The notes under the pieces are model-generated. The model worked only from the letters and a program-made list of their open reading frames with translations, did not search any database and was not told the DNA's origin. DNA of 64,000 bases, taken from Stieleria neptunia. Lineage in GTDB: Bacteria; Planctomycetota; Planctomycetia; Pirellulales; Pirellulaceae. Where the stretch lies: the NCBI RefSeq assembly GCF_007754155.1, contig NZ_CP037423.1:9854938-9918937 (forward strand), given 5' to 3'. Below, piece by piece: positions 34,201 through 49,200 of the stretch (positions are counted from its first letter, which is position 1; every line of letters begins with the position of its first letter). A program made the position numbers and the translations under genes.

Positions 34201-37200
34201 GATTTAGACAGCAACGAGATCAATCTGGGCTTTGACCATCAATTGATATCCGGCCAACCGGTGGTCTACGGCGTTGGTGGTGGAACCGAGATCGGTGGTT
34301 TGGAGCCGGGAACGACCTACTACGCCGTCGTCACGGGGCGGCAGTCCTACAAGCTTGCCGCGACAACGGACGAGGCGGTCGAAGCGGATATCACCGGCAA
34401 TACCGCGAACATCATTGATTTGACGTCCGTCGGCGTCGGACACGGCCACTCACTTCGTCCGATTTCGTTCAACTCGGTCGACGTCCTGGATCACTTGCAA
34501 TCCTTGGACTCCAACGGCGACGGGGATCTGTCGGTCGAGGATGATTTCATCACCGGTTTCAACTTGGCCGGCGACGACGGCCCGATGGCACGCACGGTGC
34601 AAACCAACCAAACGTTGCTGGTGATGGCCGAGGACCGTAGCGAGTCGTTCAGTGGCACCGGTGCGATCACCAAGACAACCTCGTCGGCGTCCAGCGGTTC
34701 GGTTTCAGTCGATGTGTTCCACCGTCAGACCGAAGCGTTCATCGGTGCCGAAGAGTTGCCACTGGACACCGAGGGATTCAGTCCCGCGCTGGGCATCGAC
34801 AGCAGCGACTTGATCGTCCTGGATTACGAACACGGTTTCTCCGTCGGCGACACCGTGACCTACACCGCCGGTGGCGACACGCCGGTCGGCGGCTTGCGCG
34901 ATCGCGGCATCTACACGATCACCGAAGTCGACACCGAGACGATCCGGATCGGCCGGTCGGCCACTGAAGCGACCGCGACCTTTGACGCATCGACCGTTGA
35001 CAACAGTGACGGGCGATGGACGATCGATTTGGGGTACGACCACGCGTTCCAAAACGGCGATGCGGTGCAGTACCGACATGCAGACGCAGATTCGGCGATC
35101 GGAGGATTGGTCGACGGCGGAACGTACCTGGTGATCGTCGTGGACTCGCAAACCATTTCGCTGGCCGAAACCGTCCAGGATGCGGTCAGCCAATCGGCAA
35201 TTGTGTTCACACCGGCAATCGATGTGAGCAACGACGCGATCCAATTGGGTATCGCCCACGGCCTCTCCGCCGGCCAGCCGCTCGTTTACCGGACTCAGGG
35301 CGGCGCAGCGGTTGGCGGCCTGGAAGACGGCGAAACCTACTACGTCGAGCTTGTCGACGGCGACGAGACGGCGATTCGGTTGAACGAGTTTGCCCCCGAC
35401 AGCGGCCAGATCGGCACATCGATCGAACTCGATCCTTCGTCGGCGACCGGCGCCGGACATGGTTTTCACCCGGGCTTCCTGGCCGAAGACGTTGACACCG
35501 ATGCGACCGGTACGCTCGGACTTGCTGGCGTTCATACGATCGACCTCGGTTACGAACACGGACTGGGCACCGGCGACCCGATTCGCTATACGACGACAGG
35601 AGAAGCATTGGGTGATCTCGCGGACGACACTCGGTACTACGCCATCGTCCTGACGGACACGCAGATCGCGTTGGCAGCCAGCGAAGACGATGCCGATGCG
35701 GGACGCGAGCGAATCTTTAGCACCGGCAAGTTGCTCGACAACGGCGATGCGACCGATCCGGCCAAGTTTGATACGATCGAGGTTTACACCGAGCATGGTT
35801 ATGCCGACGGTGACCCGTTGGTCTATCGCCAAGCCGAAGGTGTCGAGATCGGATTGATCGACGGAGCGTCCTACACGGTTCGCTTGCTGGATCCGGCGAC
35901 CAGTCAGCTTGATCTGCCGCAAACAAAGCTGCAACTGCTCGATGCCAACGGTGACCTGGTCGAATTGACCGACAGCGGGGATGCCGATGACTACAGCGTC
36001 TTGGTCAACCAGTCGGTCAGGCTGTCTCTGTCCGGCGGCGGCACGTCGGATGTTCACTACGTGTCCGGCGATGCCAAGTTGATGCTCGACGCGAGTGTCG
36101 CCAGCGGCAGCTCCCACAGCCTCCGCATCACGACCGATCCGACCGTTGCCACCAAGAGCACCCATGGCTTTGGAAAGACGTTTAGCGGTGCCGGATCGAC
36201 CACAGACTCCAGCGGTGACCCGTCGCATGACACGATCGATCTTGGATATACGCACGGGTTTTCCGCCGGACAAGCGGTGGTGTACTCGTCCGGTTGGGGT
36301 GAACCGATCAGTGGACTGACCGAGGGGCAAGTCTACTTCGTCCGCTTGATCGATGGCAACGACAGCCAACTGCAATTGGCCACGACGCAGGAGTTGGCCC
36401 TGGCCGACACGGACGACCCGGAAGTCGTCGAGATCGATGCGGACTCGGCAACCGGGACGAACCATACCATCGCCGCGGTGTTGCGTCCGAATCCGGTCGT
36501 CGACGGATCCGCCAACTTGATCGATTTCGGTGTGCTGCATGGATTGACCGATGGCGACCAACTGGTCTACGACAACGGTGGCGGGACGTCGATCGGCGGC
36601 CTGGTCGATGGCGATGTCTACACGGTCGTTGTCGTTAACGATCAACAGATTCAACTGACGGCCGGTTCGATTGACGATGATCCGATCGACTTGGATGCCG
36701 CGGCGGCCTCTGGCGGAAATCACAAGTTCGCCGAAGCAGCGACCGCCAATATCGCTCAGATCATCGTTGATGGCGACGTCGCGTTGGCGGCCACCAACAC
36801 CGGTCAAATCATTTCGGTCACGTTGGCGGGGACGGTCGCGACGTCGGCATCGACCAACAATTACACCGGCGCGGGATGGGCGTCGGTCTCCAACTCCGAC
36901 GACATCGCCGAGAAACAGTTCGGCGGCACCAACGTGTCCGGTACCGTGGCGGCCAACGTCATTCGCGATATCACGCGGGCCTACGTCATGAATGCCGACA
37001 TCACGGCCAACGATCTTTCGATCGATGCACTCAACGATTCGGAAATTTACATGGGTGCCGGTGCGGCGGTCTTCGCGTCGCTCAACCGTGCGGAGCAAGA
37101 AAACCAGCTTGACCCGTCGGGGTCCTCCAAGGGCATTGCCGGTTCGCTGGCGGTCAACGTGATCGCGAACCTAACCGAATCCTCTATCACCGGCTCGGAT

Positions 37201-40200
37201 GTGGATCTGGGCGGCGAATTGGCCGTGGCGTCCGATGCCACCGGATTCATCGTCGGGGTCGGCATCAGTGCGGCGTTGGTCCGCGGAACGTTGGCGGCCG
37301 CCGGCGCGATCGTCATCAACGTGATTTCCCAGAACACATTCGCCTACGTCGACGATTCGAGTGTGGTCGCTGGCGGCGATGTCCAAATTCACGCCGACAA
37401 CACGGCGACGATTTTAGCCCTGGCCGGGACGGCAACCAAACTGAATGCGTCGCCCGACGATCGTCAGACCAACAGCGTGTCCTTTGGATTCGGCGTCGGC
37501 ATCAACGTGATCGGGAACGCCCTCCGCGACGGTGGGACGCTGGCCTACATCGCGGACTCGTCGGTCGATGCGGGTGGCGATGTGATTGTCGATGCGGAAA
37601 CGGCCAGCGCCATCGTCGGTGTCGCGTTGGGATTCGCGTTGAACACAAACAGCAACGCGTCGCTGATCTTTTCCGGCGCCGTCAACATCGGCGTCAACGT
37701 GGTTGGCACGCGGACTCGAGCTTCGATTCGCGGACGACGCCAGGACGATGGCGTCACCGCCGACGGTGCGACCGCGGTGACGTCCAACGACGCCTCGGGC
37801 ATCACCGCACTGGTCGGTTCATTGGCCTTCGCCGATGCCGGTTCGGGCGGGGCGACCTCGACGGCGGTCGGTGCCGCGGTCGCGATCAATGTGATCGTCA
37901 CGGAGATCACCGCCGACGTCTCCGACACCGAATTGACCGCCGCAGCGGTTCAGCTTGACGCGAGCTCCGATGCGATTATTAATTCGATCGGAGCCGCCGC
38001 GGCAGCCGCGGAAAACTACGCCGTCGCGGGTCAAATCACGGTCAATTACACCGGCCAGACGGTGCACGCCCGCATCGCCGACGCGACCGTCACCGCAACG
38101 GACAACGGCGGAGACGTCGCCCTCAACGCGTCGAATTTGTCGACCATCCATTCCATCGCCGGCGGTGCGGCCATCGCCTTCGACGACGGTGCCGCGATCG
38201 GCGCGGCGCTCGCGTTCAACATCATCGACGACGACACACTGGCGGTCATCGAGCGATCCGAAGTGACCGCAAACGATGGCGATGTCGATGTCATCGCGAC
38301 CTCGGACGGCGACATGCTGACGATCACTGCGGGCATCGCGGGCGGCAAGCAAGTCGCGGTCGGCGGATCGATCTCGACAATCGTGACGTCCAGCGAAACC
38401 CGGGCAAAGATCGTTGATTCGACCGTCGATGCGGACCGCAATATTCGCGTCCGGGCAGACCAAAACGGCACGATCACCACACTTGCCGGCGCGGTCGGCA
38501 TCAGCCGCCAAGCGGTCGGCGTCGGGGCCAGTCTGGCGATCTCGGTCGTCGAGAATACGACCGAAGCGTTCATCGATCAATCAACCGTCCACGCCAGAGC
38601 CAACAACAACGACACGACTTCGGTACAAACCTGGGATTCCGAAGGCAACGAGAGCACCGAATCGATTTCGGGTCTGGCCGTCGTGGCCAGCTCCAACGAG
38701 ATCTTCGATTTACTTTCGATCACCGCGGGGGTGGGTAAGAAGGGCGCGGTCGCGGTCAATTTGGCACCCACCGTGCTGAGCGACACGACCTACGCGTACA
38801 TCCAAGACAGCGACATCAACTCGGCCGCCGATTCCGGCGGCGACGTGATTGTGCGGTCGCACCAGGACAGTGACTTTTTCGCCTTCATGGGCGCCGCTGC
38901 GATCAGCTTGGGACGTCTGTCGGTCGGGGCGGCCGCTCAGGGCTTGTTCGTGTCCAACGACACCCGGTCATGGATTTCAGACACCGACACCTCCGATGCA
39001 ACCGGTGGCGGTCGTCAAGCGATTCATTCCGGCAGCGACGTCGAAGTCAGCAGCAACACACGCGCCGACATGACGGTCGGAATCCTGGGCGTCAGTGTTT
39101 CCAAGGATTACGCCGGGGCGGGATCGATCGATTTCTTATTGCTCAACAGCGACAACAAATCAACACTCTCGGACGTCGACGTGTTCGCCGCAGGCGACTT
39201 GACCGTCGACGCGGTCGACAACGTGATCCTGAATCGAGTCGTCGGCTCGGTGGCCGGCGGAACCGGCAGCGTCGGCGGCAGCGTGATCGCGATGGTGAAT
39301 CAGAACGAAACCGAAGCCCGTCTGGTCGATACCCACACCCATGCCGGCGGATTGACATCGGTCCACGCCACCAGCGACGCGGACATCGACACGCTCGCGA
39401 TCTCCGGGGGCGTGGGGGTCAAAGCGGCATTCAACGTCGTCTTCACAGCTTACTTCGCCTCCGGTACAACCCGCGCCGTGATCGAAGGCGGAACGCGCCA
39501 GGTTGAAGTCAACCAAAATCCGATCTACGCCACGACGGACCAGGCGGTCAGCGTCAAGGCGGTCGACCGTGTCGACGTCTTCTCACTCGAAGGCGGGGCA
39601 ACGGCCGCTGCGGGCGTCGGAGCCGGCGGCAACATCGGCATCTTCGACATCCAGAATACGGTCGACGCCCACATCGGCGACTTCGCCCTTGTCGCGGCGG
39701 TTGACGACGTGGCCGTCGAAGCCGAGTCTGACAAGACGGTGGCCGCGGCTGCCGGTGGGCTTGCGATCGGGGGAGGCACCGGATTCGCCGGGACCCTGAT
39801 CGTCACCAACATTGGGTCAGGCAACGCATCGAATGCCGTCGGCGACGATCTCAGCAGCGAAATCTTCGCTGCGATCAATAGCGCTCTCGATTCCGTCAAT
39901 GACCTCTCCGCGTTACCCGGCGAGCAGACGCCCGGCGAAGTGGAGGCAAGCGTTGGCGGGCAAGACGCGAGCGTCTCGTCACCCGGTACCGTCGACCGTA
40001 GTGTTCAAGACGTCGCGGCATTCATCGGTGAGTCGGCGGAAATCACCGTCGGCGGCGATCTGACGGTCCGGGCCAGCGAGACCGTCGCGTATGACTCCGC
40101 GGCCGGTTCGGCCGCGCTATCCGCCAGCAACGGCTTCGGCGCGTCAGTCACCTGGCTGACGGTCGGGACCGTCACCGAAGCCTTCATTGATGACGACGCG

Positions 40201-43200
40201 ATCCTGGTTGTCGACGGGACCGTAACGGTCGATGCGTCATCAAACGAACGCGCCGACAGCGATGCCGTTGCTGCCGGAGGCGGACTGTTGCTGGCTGCGG
40301 GTGCCCAGTACGCGGAAGCCGTGCTCGAAAGCAACCAAGTTGCATCGATCGGAAGCGATGTGAAATTGTCCGGTGCGAGCGAGGTCAACGTCAACGCCAC
40401 GCACGTCCGGGATGTCGAAGTCATCGGCAACGCCGCGTCGATTGCCGGACAACTGGCCGTCGGATTCTCCGGCGCAACGATCGACATGGGCGGTGACGTC
40501 CGTGCACAGATCAACGGCTCGCTGCTCGGTGAATTGGATGACGACAGCAACTTGATTGAAGCGGTTGGCGACGTCAGCGTCACCGCGCACAGTTCGGTCA
40601 CCCAGGCGCGTACGAAGGCGCCCGCGTTGGCCGGCGGGATCGGAATCGCGGTCGCCGGATCGATCGCCAATTCCACGATCGACACCGACGTCGATGCCAG
40701 CCTCGGTTTGGGAACCGAGATCTTCTCCGACGGCGACGTGACCCTCTTGTCCGGCACCGACCATGACGCCGAGGCGATCGCGGTCGGACAGAACGGCGCC
40801 GCCGGTGTCACGATCGGCTTGTCCGGATCGACCGCGGCGATCGACCCCAGTGTGGACGCATCGGTTGGGGCATCGTCGCTGATCGTTGCCGAGAACGTCA
40901 CCATCGAAGCGGCACACAATCTGACCCAGGCGGATGGCACATCGGCATCCGGCGTGGCCAATGCCGAAGCGACCTCATCGGGCGGCGCCGGATTGCTGGG
41001 CGTCCAGGGAAGCTGGGCCACGGGCGAAGCGACCGCGGACGTTGCGACGACGATCGGCGCAGCAACGATCACCGCAGAAGCCGGCGACGTCACGATCCGA
41101 TCACTCAGCCGCAACGCCGGGACCAGCGACGCCCAGGGCGACAGCTTCGCCATCATCGGTGTCGGCATTCAACAGGCCGATGTCAACATCAACACCCACA
41201 ACGATGTTGATATTCAATCCGGTGCGGCGATCACTTCCACCCAGGGTGATGTCACCATCGGCGCCGGTTCGAGTGAATTATCCGACACGCACGCGATCTC
41301 CGGCAGTGGCGGATTTTTGGGGATCTCCGAAGCCAAATCGAACGTCGACGTCCGTCACGAAACAGTGGTTTCGATCGCAGGTGGCGTCACAATCGACGCC
41401 TTTGATACCGTTTCGATTCTGACAACCTATGACACCGCACTGACCGCTGAAAGCGACGCGCTGAGCGGGTCGGCGATCGCGATTCCCACCGGCCGAACCA
41501 ACGTCACCACCCGCGGCCGCACGACCGACAACGCCATCGTCAAGACCGAAATCGGTGCGGCGACACTCACCGCCGATGTCATCGATGTGTCAGCGGACGT
41601 TACCTCGGCGGACATCACGTCCGATGCCAGCAGCCAGGCGTCCGCCGGGTACGCCGACGCCGACTCGTTCTCGGACCTTAACTTTAACGTCGACACACAG
41701 GTCCTGATCGGCAGCGGAGCCGTCCTCAACGGCGAAGACAGCGTCAGCCTGACGGCGGGACAATCCAGTATCGATGCCGATTCGATTTCTCGGACCGCCA
41801 GCAGCAGCGGTGGTGTGGGTTCGTTCATTCGCGATCTGGATCCCGATGCGGAAGTCGTCATCAACACGCTCAGTGACGTCACGACGGGAGCGACATCGAA
41901 AATCACGACGCGGCAGTTGAACGTGTCCGCGCTGACCGACCCCACGCTCGGAGGCGTGACGGCGTCGGCCACCAAAGACGGCTCCAGTAGCAACGACGAC
42001 GAGAGCGAAGACTTGCAGGCCGATCGGCTGATCGATTTAAATTCCGACATCATCCTGCCCGTCGCAGCGGATCCCAAGCTGATCATCGACGAAGCCGGCA
42101 ACGTCGTCGAGCAGGAAACGATCGAATTCACCGAGACCGACACGCTGATCACGATCGCGAGCATCATCAATCAGGGAACGCTCGGTGGCGAAATCAATCT
42201 GCTGGTGAATCGTTCCAATCGCGACTCCGAAATGACCGATCCCCGGGTGATCACGGGCAGCCCCGACGTGACGTTCCAAACAGGTTACTCGGAGGTGCTG
42301 ATTCAAAACGCGTCGCCAAAAGACTTGGTGTTGCGAAAGATTGATGTCGGCAATGAATCGGCGACCGCCAGCGACCTGATCACCATCGTCCAAACTCCGA
42401 CAACCAATACGCTGACGCCCACGGAGACGACCAGTCCGGGGGCGACCGATATCATCATCGAAAATGCACAAACGATCGGCTTGGCAGGTTTGATCGACAA
42501 TCCGTTCGGCACCACTTCCATGACGGCAACCGAAAGCGGCATCGTTGCTGCGTCGCTGGGCGGTGTCCCCAATTCGGAAATCGATTCCCTCGACAACGGA
42601 ACCGTCTCTTCGACGACCAGTGATGCCTTCGCCACCGCTGGCATCACGTTGGTCAACCCGACGACCACCGTAACCACACCCGGAATTCGCTGGGCCGTGA
42701 AAGACGACAGTTCGGAATACATTGTCGCCAACAATTCGGGTGCTTTGCGGATCTATCCGAGTCTATCGTCGGCGAACCCCCGTGCCATCCGGACGAGCGA
42801 ATTGACGCTGTCCGCCCCGGCGGGCGAGATCGGACGCAGCGGTTTCGGCATCAGCGTGTTTGCCGGCAGCGATGCGACCACGTTGCTCAATGCTTCGGCA
42901 GAAGACTTTGTTAATGTCGAGCATTTCAGTGGCGATCTGCTGGTCGGCACGGTACGCGGCGGCGGTGCGGTGACGCTGGTCGCCGAGGGGTCGATCACCG
43001 ATGCCGATTCCGAGGATGCCGACGGCGTCGATCTTTCGGGGGCATCCCTATCTTTGACGGCCCAACCGGACTTGAGCGAATCCGCGACGGCGACCGATCG
43101 CACGGTGGGCACCCTGGCCAACCCGCTGGAAATCGACATCTCCGGAACACTCGACGCGACCGCCGGCGGCAACCTGTCGCTGGTCGAAGTCAGCGGCAGC

Positions 43201-46200
43201 ATGAACCCGGGCATTATCAATTCAGCGATCGGCGACATCGCCTTGACGGTGACCGATGCGGACAACGTCGGACAGACTTTGATCCTCGTCGACGACGCCG
43301 CCATCACGGCCGAATCCGGTTCGATCACACTCTCGATCGGCGACAACCTGGAAATCGACGGCCTGATCCGTGCCGGCGGATCGCTGACCATCCTGGCCGA
43401 TCAGGACGGTTTGGATGTCGGCACGGGAGCGAATATCATGCTGCGAGGCCAATTGGAAGCGGCGACGGCGATCAACCTGACCACCGGCGTTGATACGGAC
43501 ACGATCGATTTCCAACGACTCGATTCGGTTGTCCCCGTCGTGATCGAAACCGACGCCGGAGCTGACATCATCAACATCGGCAGCGAAGCGGGCTTGCTGA
43601 CTCCACTGCGAAGCTCCTTCACGATCGATGCGGGCGAAGAGACCGATCCGCTGGCGGATCTGCTGGTGCGGGACCAAATCAACCTGGATGATTCCGGCAG
43701 AGTCAGCACATCACCTGTCACGGTCGACCACACCGCGTCGGACTTGATGTTGGATGCGAAGCTGGTCTATCAGGGGCGTAGCGTTCACTACGCCAATGCC
43801 GAGATCGTGTCCCTGGAACTTGGTGCTGGCAACGACACCGTTACGGTTCGCCAGACTCACTCCGACACCGAGTTAAACATCGACCTGGGCCAGGGTGATG
43901 ATCTTGCCAGCGTTGGCCAGGAATCGGTGACCGTTGGAGCAGACTCGGTTCGCATCCTCGATCTGATTGACGGCAAAGTTAACTTTGAAGCGGGGATCGA
44001 TGGCGACGATGAGCTGTTGATCGAAAACACCGGCGACTTGATCGGTGGGATAGGCGTACTCGGCCAATCGAACCTGACCGGGTTCGGCATGGGTGATGGC
44101 ACAGAAGGTGGCGTCGGTTTTGGAGCATTCGAAACCGTCCAGCTTGTCCTCGGCGCGGGCGACGATGATCTTCAAGTCACGGGCACGGCCTCGCTGGCCA
44201 TCGTCGAACTCGGAGACGGTGACGACGATGTTTCGATCACCGGTGAATTGTTTCGCTTCCAGGCCGACATCAGTCTCTCCGGCACGACGCTCGGCGACTC
44301 CACCGCCGACACCGGCCAGAGCGACACGCTTGTGCTGAGCATGCCGACGTCTTCGGTCTTTCGAATGGATCAATCGACGATTGAAAACTTTCAGGGTCGC
44401 GGCGACATCCACTACGAGCAACTGAGCGATATCATTGCAACCCTGTCCGACGGTGGCGACGTGGTTCAGATCGATGATGTCGGTGCGCGATTGGATCTCG
44501 ATACCGGTGGCGGAGCCGACCAAGTCACGGCGGCTGAGTTTTCGGTGGCCTCGACGATACATCTCGGCGACGACGCGTTCGAAGACCAACTGACGGTGCT
44601 GGGCACCAGTACCGACTTGACCGTCAGCGGTGACACCAGCGGGATCGATCGATTGACCGTCGACCGCAGCGAGATCACAACCGCAGTCACCGCCGGACGT
44701 TTGGACGATTCGGCGAGCGGTGTACTCACCGGCGTCACCGACGGGGCCGTCACCTTCGATGACTTCGCAGTTTTCGAACTGTTGCTGGGAACTGGGAACG
44801 ACGATTTCGTCATCGATGCCGGTCCCGAGCTTGCAGGGACCAATCTGATCATCGACGGGGGCGACAGCACCGACACGATCGATGTCTTGACGATCAGTGA
44901 CGAAACCGCGGTCAGCGGCGGGGATGGCGAGGACACCGTCAATCTCTTCATCAACGGCTTCCCGACGGCGGACCAGTTCACAGATCTCGGCTTAGACACC
45001 GAGACTCTGGCGATCCACAACTCGGACAGCGCCACCGACACGGCTTGGTCGCTGGTCGATGCATCGCTGACGGCGGACCGGGCCAGCTCGCCGGGCAGCC
45101 CAGTGACGGTGATCGACGACATTCTGCGGATCGATCGAGTCAACTTCTTCGCCGGATCGGGAGCCAATTCGTTGGAGATCGGAACCGAGACGGTCAATGA
45201 CGTGATCGGTTTTGTGGACGACGACGGCACCATCCGCAGCCGTGTGGAACTCGATTTCGACTCCGCCACCGCCGGTCAATCGAGCTACTCCGAAGACGCG
45301 TTCACCTTCACCGCGGGACTCGGCGAGGCCTTCGCGACCTCCGCCGGCAGCTTGGCGATTGACGGCGGTGGCAGCGTCACGATGACCGATGACTCATCGG
45401 GACCGTTCGACTTGCTCCGGCTAACCGTCCGCAGCGACGAAGTCGAAACCCTGTCGGTCGTCGGCGTTTCGGCAGTCGATGGATCGACCATCGAAGAATT
45501 GTTTCAAACCAGCGGCGATGGTTCGGCACAAGTGATCAGCCTGGCAACGATGCGAGACGTCACGTCGATCGAAATCGATCTGCTCGCGGGCATGGAGATT
45601 CTTGATGCCGTCGCGTCGGCACAACTGGTCGCCGCCGGACGCGTCGACTTGGACTTTGGTTCGATCGCATTGGAACCGGTTGGATCGACGACTTTCTCGC
45701 AGCCCCAGACGACGATCGACTTCAGCTTGGCCCCGATCGATGTGTTCTCCTACGAGGAAGACGCGTTCGTCATCACAAGTCCGGGCGGTCTGCAGATTGA
45801 CGCCGAATCCGGTTCGTCGCTTGTCGTATCGAGCGACGATTCCGAAGTCACGCTGACGCAGCGGGACGGCGGTGCGTTTGCGTTCTATTCGATCGATCTG
45901 GCGACGATCGGTGATACCGACGCCGACGTCGATTTCATCGTCACGACGTTGACCGGTGAAGCGATCACCATCCCGGTGACGGTCGCCGCGGGCGGTCAGT
46001 GGACCACGGTCTCCGATCCCTTCCTGGCCGTGTCGGGACTGGTCCAGTCTGTTCGCTGGACCGCGGATACGGACCTGCGTGTCGACAAGCTCGTCGCGAT
46101 CGGAAGGATCGAATCGGTCATGACTTTCGATGGTGGCGATGCCGCGTTTTCCGCCAACGGACGGACGTATTCCGAAGCCGGCTATCACGTGACCTCGCAG

Positions 46201-49200
46201 GCACAACTGATCGGTGGTTCGGATGAACTGGTTTTCCAGAGCAACCAGCTGACGACCATCACCTCCCAGGACGGTCGTCCGTTCACCCTGCACTCGCTGG
46301 ACCTGCGTCACATCGATTTCAATGGCACGGTCAACCTGACGCTGAACGGGATAACATCCAGCGGAGCGACGCGAAGTGAAAGCGTCTCATTCGTCGGGAA
46401 TTCGGACCTCGTCACATTGCCGCTGACCCAGTTTCAAGATGTCGACTCGGTCACCTTTCGGGCACCCGGCACGTTCGGCTTGCGGATGGACAATCTGGTC
46501 GCCAGTCAGGGGTTGTTGCAGAACGCACCGGAGTCGCCGGGGCCGACGCCGGTCGCCGACGCCGCGGACATCGATTCGCTGACGGCGCAATCGATCGTGT
46601 TCAATACCGGCAGCCTGAACGATGCCGACATGAACAATGACGATCCGACCGTGTTCATCGCAGGCACCGAGACGGCGTCGATCAACGGTACGCCCTTCGT
46701 CGTCGAGTATCTTGATGACAGCGAAAACGTCGTCACGCCGGTGGCCGGAGAAACGTACATCGTTCGCTATCGATTCCTCGGGGATCTGGTCATTCCCGAC
46801 GGCAGCAGCGTCAGCGCGGCCGGCGATCACGCGTTATCGATCTACGTTGAAAACAACGCGGTCATCGGCGACAGTGTCCAGTTCGACATGTCGGGAAGTA
46901 ACGCCGAAGTTCTCAATGAGGGAACAGCAGAAGCGGTATTGGTTGCCGGCGTCGGCGGTCCCGGTGCGGGAGACGGCGGCGGCGGCGGCGAGGGCGGGGA
47001 AGGCGTCACCGGTGGTTTGGGGCTCAGCGGCGGCGACGGTGGGGACGGCGGGGACGGCGGTGCGGCGTTCGGTAACGCGACGTCATTGCTGAGTGCCTAT
47101 GACGGGCTGAAGGGCGAGTCGGGCGAAGCGGGGGCGCTGTTTACAACCACCCTTGATGCCGGCGGCAACGGCGCCGACGGGACGGCGGGCACCGACGGTT
47201 TTGGTGGCGGCGTCGGCGGGGCCGCGGGCGTGACCGACGAAGACACCGGCGCCGGCATCGGCGGTGAGAGCGGCGTCCGCCATACGACCCGCGGTGGTAC
47301 AGGTGGAAACGCGGGAGGAGCTGCCATCCGCACCGATCCCCATGACGGTGGACCGGCGGATCCAGCCCAAGACGGCCAAGGCGATAAGCACGGGGATAGT
47401 GGTGCGATCGGCGGGCATGGCGGCGGCGGCGGTAATGAAGGCACCAGCACCGTGATCTCCGCCGGCGGTGGCGGTGGCGGAGGCGGCGGAGGTGGTGGCG
47501 GCGGCGGTGGAGCCGGTGGCGCGGGCGGCGGCGGCGGTGGTGGTGGCGGCGGTGGCGGCGGTCGCGTTGCTTTGAACAATTCCTATGCCGGTGGCGGTGG
47601 TGGTGCCGGCGGTGGCGGTGGCGGTGGTGGCAATGGAGGCGGCGGTGGCGGCGGCGCCGATGGTGGTGCCGGCGGCGGTGGCGGCGGTGCTTTCGAGATC
47701 GTCGTACTCGGTGAACTGCGAATCGGTTCGTCGGACTTCCGTGCCGAGGGTGGCGATGGCCACACCGGTGAAGGCGGTGCAGGCGGACAGGGCGGTGTCG
47801 GAGGCGGCAGCGGTGGAACCCAGGGCGCCGTCGGAGTCGGGGGACTCAATGGAGCCAGTTCAAGCACCGGAGGATCCAACGGCGGGTCGGCCGATGACGG
47901 CGAAGATGCCGAGGGCGCCGGCGAAGACGGTACCGACCGCGTCGGAACCTTCGATGGTCGCGGCGGCGGTCACGGCCAGGGGGCACTCGGTGGCGAAGGA
48001 GGTTTAGCAGGTGATGGCGGTGGATCTGAAAGTGGTGACGCAGGCGACGGCGGTGACGGAACCGCCGGTGGTGATGGCTCCGATGGCGGTCGCGGCGGCG
48101 ACGGGGGACGCGGTGGATCGGGCGCCGGTGGTGCCGGAGGAACGGTCAAACTGGTCGGCTCCTCGCTCGTGTTTACCGTCGACGGCGTCCAAAAAGCCGT
48201 TGATCTATTTGCCGACGGAGGCAATGGAACCTTCGGCGGAGTTGCGACCGATGAGGGCGCCGACGGTCGGATTCTGATCGGTGACAACGATGATTCGAGC
48301 GAGTTGAGCCGTACATCGACTGACATCGACAGCGCCGCCGCTGAGGAGATCAGCGGACCGACTGCACTGAATCCGTACCTGCACGGCGATCTTGGCGACG
48401 GAGTCTTCACGCCCTACATTCCCAACTTGATCGGCGGATCACAGATCTACGGTTTACTCGACGACATCAGCATCGACGAGATCGACTTCAATCCGCAAAC
48501 CGCCAACCGCGATGCTCCCCAAACCAACGGTCTGGTCGCAACGATGCGGTTGCCCGGTGGGCTCGCCGATATCGGACTCGGCGATCACCCCTCCGCGATC
48601 AATTTCCCCGGTTACGACTGGGTCTTGGTCGCAAACGTGTCGAATCTGAATTTGGCGGACCCGATGATCGGCATCGGCGTGCACAGCGATGACGACACGA
48701 CGATCTCGACGCAGACCGAACTCGCCTTTGACGACATCGACCGGTCCAGCGATGGGCCCCAAACACTGACCGCGCTGAATGCGGGCGACGTTTGGGTCAC
48801 CCTGATCCCCAACTCCGGCGGAACACAAACGGTCCGCGTCAACGTCTCGGTCGCCGGTGATGACAGCGATCAGGGCTCGCTGACGAATCTCAGTGCCAGC
48901 GAACTTGGTGCCGCGGGCGAGGACCAAGTCGCCTACATCACCGCTGCCCGGCCGGCACTGCAATCGGTGGGAATCGCGTCTGCGGACGCCGCGTTTGATG
49001 GCTTGACCGAAGTTCTGACCGGACCGGCCGGCGAAATCTATGCGCTCTCCGAGACGCGTGACGCGCTGCTGGTCATCGACGGCAGCGACCATCGTGTGCT
49101 GCAAGTCATCGAGAACAACTTCGATGGCAGGACCGCACTGACCGATCTTCGAAATTTGATCTACACCGAATTGGGCGATCTGCTGCAGATTCAGTCTGGC

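Noticed and set aside
34705..37098. 797-codon minus-strand ORF
   Set aside because: Shadow of the giant gene: Arg/Asp/Val-rich low-complexity translation with no domain, as for the other long minus ORFs between 31.6 and 54.7 kb.
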